DNA from: Burhinus oedicnemus
Taxonomy: Eukaryota > Chordata > Aves > Charadriiformes > Burhinidae
Length of the DNA stretch: 64,000 nt
Direction of reading: 5' to 3'
Assembly: GCA_008921705.1 (NCBI GenBank)
Contig: VFFE01007601.1
Span: 321,827 to 385,826, forward strand
The notes beneath the pieces were generated by a model. It had not been told where the DNA came from. It made no database searches and saw only the letters and a program-made list of their open reading frames with translations. A program made the position numbers and the translations under genes. Below, one piece after another: positions 58,996 to 64,000 of the stretch; within the stretch, counting starts at the first letter, position 1; every line of letters starts with the position of its first letter.

Positions 58996-61900
58996 ACTGC
59001 CTTTGATTCCGGTGTGCTCAAATTAGGCTACAGCTTCAGCCCCAAACTGTGCCGCTCCATCTGCGATGGACCCAGGCTCCTTGCCTGATTTGCAGAGGGC
59101 AAAAACATTCAAACAGCTTCTTGCAAGAATATTTGAAGATCTAAGTGTGAAATCAATATTATGGACTGATACCAGGTTTTACCCAACAATGTTTTAATCG
59201 CCTGTTCTCCCTCTTCCCTACCCAAGCTGGGAAAGGACTGAAGTTTGTTTCACAAGCACTGCCATGTCAAAGGTGAAGCAGCGAAGCCCTAGCATTTCAG
59301 AAGCTGTCTGACAACTTTAATGCTACCAAGAAACTTTGAGGGACTTCAACATGTTCTCCAAGTTCAGTTCTCCAACTCTGGGACAAGCAAAGCATTTGAT
59401 CCATATCCCTTTGAGATCCATCAAAACTCTCCCATTAGCTTGGCTGATGTTTGAGTTGGGGTCAGAGACAATTTCCTAAAGAGTCATCTAGCTTTTGCCA
59501 AGGTCCAGCACTTAAGGAGGTAAGGTATTTGTTTCTAGTTTGAGGATTTAAGATGTTCCTGTTGTATAAATAACGGGGACACCCACCCCTGTCATTTCTA
59601 ACTGCCGGCAGTGGGAGGATATGGCTGGAAGGGAGGGGAGCGGTGGCTGGATGCATCTCTCCACCCAAACAGCGGACAGATCTCGCCATCTTCTGGCCCT
59701 GCCAGCCAGCTAGTGAAGCTCCTTTGTGGCACTCGCGTAAAGGTCAAGTTTTTCAAAATCGCAGCCTACTATAGCTCTTGGAGAGTGATATTCCCACACA
59801 CATGAAGGAAGAGAATATACCCAAGTCAAAATTAAGACATAAACATATCAAGTGTGAAGCTGAAGGCTTATGTTACCCTTATGATACCTCAAACTCCAGT
59901 AACAAGTTGGTTTGTTTTCCAGAAGAGTTTAATCCTGTTTCATACTTAGGGAAAGGGTGGTCGGGTGTTCACAGCACACAACTTCAGGTTTACTTGAGAA
60001 ATGTCTCTTCTTCTCCCCCCATGAGAAACCAAGGTGGGGAAGGACTCCCACCTCTCCAGCACAGATGGATAAATTGGTGCCCAGGTGCCTAGAGGTGGCA
60101 TTTACACACAGTTTGCCAGCTTTGAGACTGAAAAGTGTAAAATTTGATCATGCCAAATTTTGGTAGAGTGGTGGACGGATACTCATCCTGTCCAGAAAAA
60201 CAAATAGAGCCATGAGCACATCAGGACATCCCAGACTAAGCACACCCACGGCAGGCAAAATCAGTGGGTGGTGCACAATATTAATTCAGCTCCTTACCCA
60301 TGCGCACCAGGATGCTGCCTTTAATTAAATTAGCATAAACTATCTCTTTGACATTCTGATTTAATATTACAGACTTGAGGTTTTATCCCAGTAAATGCAC
60401 AAAATGTGAACGCACCTCTGAGTCATTTTTTCATGTTTCTCTGTTTCACTTACTGTTTCTATTGTCTTAATGATCCAGTTTGTCTTTGCCAGCTGGGATG
60501 TGTGTGTTACAGACCAAGCCAACGTTTGGTTCTCAGAAGGGGAGAGCAAATCACTACAGTGGCTTCTTTATGGCAGTGTTGTGGGGGCTCCCCGGTGAGA
60601 TGGATGAGCCGTATGGCTGTCATCTTCCCAAAAGTCATCCTGAGCCTGGGGGACAGTTGATAATTGCGAGCAATTTGTGCTGGGCTTGAATCTGCTCCTG
60701 CCCCATTCACTAGGGCAGAGTTTGCAGAGGTCCCTTGACTGTTCTCCAGCAAACGAGGAGGGCTGTGGAAAGGCTTTTCTCTCTGGGCTGTTTCCTCTCT
60801 TTTAAAAGCACTTTCACACTGTCAAGTGCTGTGAAAAATGTCATGGATAGCTGAGAGTCTTATTCAATATGCGATGTACAGAGCAGGGATAGGTCGCACT
60901 GCTTTCCTCATACAAGGAGCTCCCCTGCACTCTGGGTAGGATTTGTTTCAGGACTCTTGTGCATGAAGTCTCTGGACCACACTGACCCACCTGGCCAGGA
61001 TCTCATGTCCAACTCACTGCCCACTGCCACCTGTAGGCCTCCCTCCTTGCTGGGTTTCTGCCACCCAGGTAGCTGAGGGCCAACCCCAAACCCATCCTGG
61101 ATCCTTCATCGGTACCAGCAGTTCTGCTTCAGACTGTGTTCTCTCTCCCTGTGCACAGAAGCCTTGCTGGGAGGTGGTGAACCCAGGGAAACCAAGCAAC
61201 CAAACTCCGCTCTGCAAGATGCGGTTTATGTGCTTCCATACAGCCTTTGCATTTGCATGTTCCTCAATTAATCACTTCAAATTAATGCTTGCTGGTTTTC
61301 TTATATCAATAAATGCACTGAATGCAAAACAGTATCATCCTTGCAGTGACTATTTCTAGCTCTACAGCAGATTAAAACTAAATTTGCTGATGTTTCAAAA
61401 CTGGCAAAATCATGCATCTGCGGTACAATTTTTAATGCTAGGCAGACTGTTATTAATGGCGGGATGGCTTGTATTAAAAATTCTATCTTTATGAAATGCA
61501 CTTTTAAACACTTGACCATAGTGAGCATAAAGCTCACTTGTTTTGTTCTTTAAGGGTAATAGGAACCTCCTCTACTGCAGGGTCATTACCAGGTTCGTTG
61601 TGACTGCTGCTTTTCTCCTGCCATTGTCTGTCTTCTCTTGACTCAGGTTCTTCGTTGGGAACTCACCCTCTTCTCCTGCTGCAGGTCTGTGTCCCAGATA
61701 TTTCAACCTACAAAGACTATCTGACCTGTGAGCAAATGAGCGATGTCCCTCTGTACACAGAGAACTGAACACATGGATCCAGAATGCCTTCTTCCAGAGA
61801 GTCTCCTCCATACTACTCTTAGTACTTTTTGCCCTTGCAGAAACCCCACACACACTTTTTCAGGAGCTTTACCATTTTTCCAGAACATGGAAAAGAGCCT

Positions 61901-64000
61901 GTGATCACACGTGTTGCAATACAACTTCGTATCTTCAGGCTCAGGAAAAGATGGGTGTCCCAGCTCTTCTTAAGATGGCTCACATCACTCAGGAGGAAGA
62001 CTACAGGTGGGTGAGCCCTGTCTTGGAGCCCGTCTTCCACCCCAGGACAGCAGTGGTAGCACCAAGTAGGGTTGCTCCTGGACAAGGCTGTTCCCTGGGG
62101 ACAGCCCACACTTTGACAGTGCCGACATCCCTTGCTAGAGTGTTGGATTCACATAATCTCCATCTTTCAGTCCACATCATGTTTAATGAGCCAGACAGGC
62201 ATTATGCCGTCCTCTTTGAGACAGAAGCAGAGTGCAGTGTGCTCAGCCAATGATGAAAGCAAGGTCCATGTGATTTTACAGCTAGACCTGGTAGGCTTCA
62301 AGGTTTATTTTTACTGAGACTTGACAGTTAAAAGCAACATTAATTTCACGTTGTCAGCTTTTACTGCCAGTTACCATGCCCACTCTCCACCCTGTCTCAG
62401 GGCCCACAGTGCTCCCTCTCTAATGCCAGCACCTCCCCGGTGCTCAGCTGGGGTCGCTCGCAAAATCCAGAGTTCATAAGAAATTATAAACGGTGCTGCA
62501 GCAGCAGAGGCAGCGTGCAAAAAAGCTGTCTCTATCGATATTTCACAATTAAAAATTGAGTCCTACCGAGCCTCCTTGTAGCTATGCTGAGCCTTTAATA
62601 TAAAATGGGTTTGCAGCCTTTGGTGGAAAGACCCTGCGAGGAAGGGCGAGGGAGCTGGGTATCTCTCCGTCAGGCTGCTCACACTATCGCAACTAACAGT
62701 GCTTTCAGGGGAGCTTTTTGCAGGAGATGTTACTTTTCAGCCTGGCTTCAGAAGGGGCTGGTTATCCCAAAATAGCAACGGTCTTACCTGTTGCTTCCTG
62801 CCCAGGAAGGAGTTTGTGTTGCTGACTCGCAGCTTGCTGTGGGGCAAACACGTGATGTTTGCATTATGGCATTACGGAAACAGCCAACTTTGCTCCGTGG
62901 TAATAATAAAAAGCATCTTTGAACAGTGCTTTTGTGGAAAGGGGCTAGTTTTTAAGCAATGGCCCAGGCACCTGCCTCCTGCCGCCTCTGTTCTGTGGCA
63001 GAAAGAGGGCAATGCCATCTGACTAGCGAGCAGCGAGGAGCACTTAACTCCAGGAGACATCTCTATCACATCCCCTGCCCTGCAAGGCACACAGGTACTG
63101 TTACCCACGGCCTTCAGTGAAGGAAATGCAAAAGCATCAATATCCAGGCTTATTCGTTTTGCCAAGTGGAAACCCGTGTTCTCTTTCCCCTGTGGGAAAC
63201 CCAAAGACAGTAACAGCACCCGACATCTCTGCCTTGGGTGGCGAGTCCTTTTAAACTGCCTTGCCATAATCTAGACAAGAAGTTAGAAGAAATACGCGTT
63301 ACCGTAGCTCGGCTGTGGGTAGCAGAGGTTTGCTTGCTAGTCTGTACTGACGTGCGGTGCTGCCTGCCCACAGATGCCACGGCAGGTCTCAGCATCAGCG
63401 GGGATGCCCAAATGGCCACTAGCCATGAGTGTGGTCCACCAAGCCACTCAGCAGGACTCAGCCCACACTCACCGTGGCATTTCTCATCCAGCTGTGTTCA
63501 AAATCCAATTGATTCAGCGCTGCCCAGTGCCATCAGTTTGGATTTGAAACATTTTTAAAATCTGAGTAGCTAAGAACTTTGTAAATGATGTGCTCCCTTT
63601 GGAAGTGATAACACAGCATTGCTGCCAGAGCGGCCGGTCAAGGTCCTAAGTGGGAAGCATTGCCCAAAGCGAAGGAGAGGTTTGCACGTCAGTCCTGAGT
63701 CTTGTCACTTGAACACAGGTTTAGTTATTCCACCTAGCTGTAACCATCTGCCTGAGATGGCTGAGAGAGAAGCCCTGTCTTGCTTGTCAAGTCAATGGAG
63801 AAGGACGTAACCCCAACAGGACGCTTCGACTCGCAAGTCACAGCTACATCACTTCTGGGGTTACCTCTCTCTCTCCACTGACTACGGAAAGCAAACACAA
63901 GGTATTATCTCTGGTTGATAGGATGAACACACAGCTCAATGCGTCTTAGCTGCTATTCCTGTTTCTCAGGAGTAGTGCAATCACTGCAGCAGGAAGTTTT

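Larger units (their letters stand above)
57040..64000. other. Non-coding DNA with short repeats
   Basis: No gene recognised. It holds a perfect-arm palindrome at 58062-58082, a 17-bp tandem repeat at 58123-58164, a CAGA run at about 58976-58995 and an AT-rich block with an octamer site at about 61250-61480. Frames up to 131 codons (minus, 62872-63267) lack recognisable domains. A few clustered CpGs lie near 63285-63390 but do not extend. Confidence 0.5.

Noticed and set aside
1..64000. CRISPR array, operon, tRNA/rRNA genes, mitochondrial insertion
   Set aside because: I saw no regularly spaced repeats with unique spacers, no cloverleaf or rRNA core sequence, no tight co-directional ORFs and no mitochondrial gene sequence.

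Overview
This window looks like vertebrate nuclear DNA, most likely from a bird. The best evidence is one well-preserved solo LTR (29369-29872, minus strand). Its two ends, TATA box, ATTAAA signal and pyrimidine-rich U5 match an LTR family that is very common in bird genomes. The rest fits: long AT-moderate non-coding DNA, few young repeats, scattered old CR1/L2/MIR-like relics, microsatellites and isolated CpG-rich pockets. Nothing is bacterial: no operons, no dense ORFs, no CRISPR, no rRNA or tRNA.

I found no protein-coding gene I can defend. Almost all open frames are short, unsupported by splice sites or recognisable domains, and at the length expected by chance. The window reads as an intergenic desert or the inside of a very large intron. 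The strand and identity of any flanking gene cannot be read from it.

Layout. 1-7.3 kb: plain non-coding DNA. 7.3-7.7 kb: a small CpG-rich pocket. 7.7-16.8 kb: plain DNA with TG-rich microsatellite, homopolymers and chance ORFs. 16.8-18.65 kb: debris of an ancient CR1-like LINE on the plus strand, with an endonuclease C-terminal fragment, then an RT motif-A fragment, then a SINE-like module. 18.65-29.37 kb: plain DNA with a MIR/L2-like relic. 29.37-29.87 kb: the solo LTR, followed by a perfect ATAG microsatellite. 30-42 kb: plain DNA with a second MIR/L2-like relic, small tandem duplications and a 241-codon open frame. 42.45-42.60 kb: an exon-like block with good splice-site motifs and an internal 50-bp tandem duplication. 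45.2-45.35 kb: a CR1-type 3' relic on the minus strand. 45.4-56.3 kb: plain DNA. 56.3-57.03 kb: the strongest CpG-island-like segment, with a strong minus-strand splice-donor motif. 57-64 kb: plain DNA with short repeats and an AT-rich, homeodomain/POU-site-rich block near 61.2-61.5 kb.

The items most worth following are the CpG-rich segment at 56.3-57 kb, the exon-like block at 42.45-42.60 kb, the broken LINE at 16.8-18.5 kb and the solo LTR. I did not find a convincing undescribed biological system, and all regulatory proposals here are inference.
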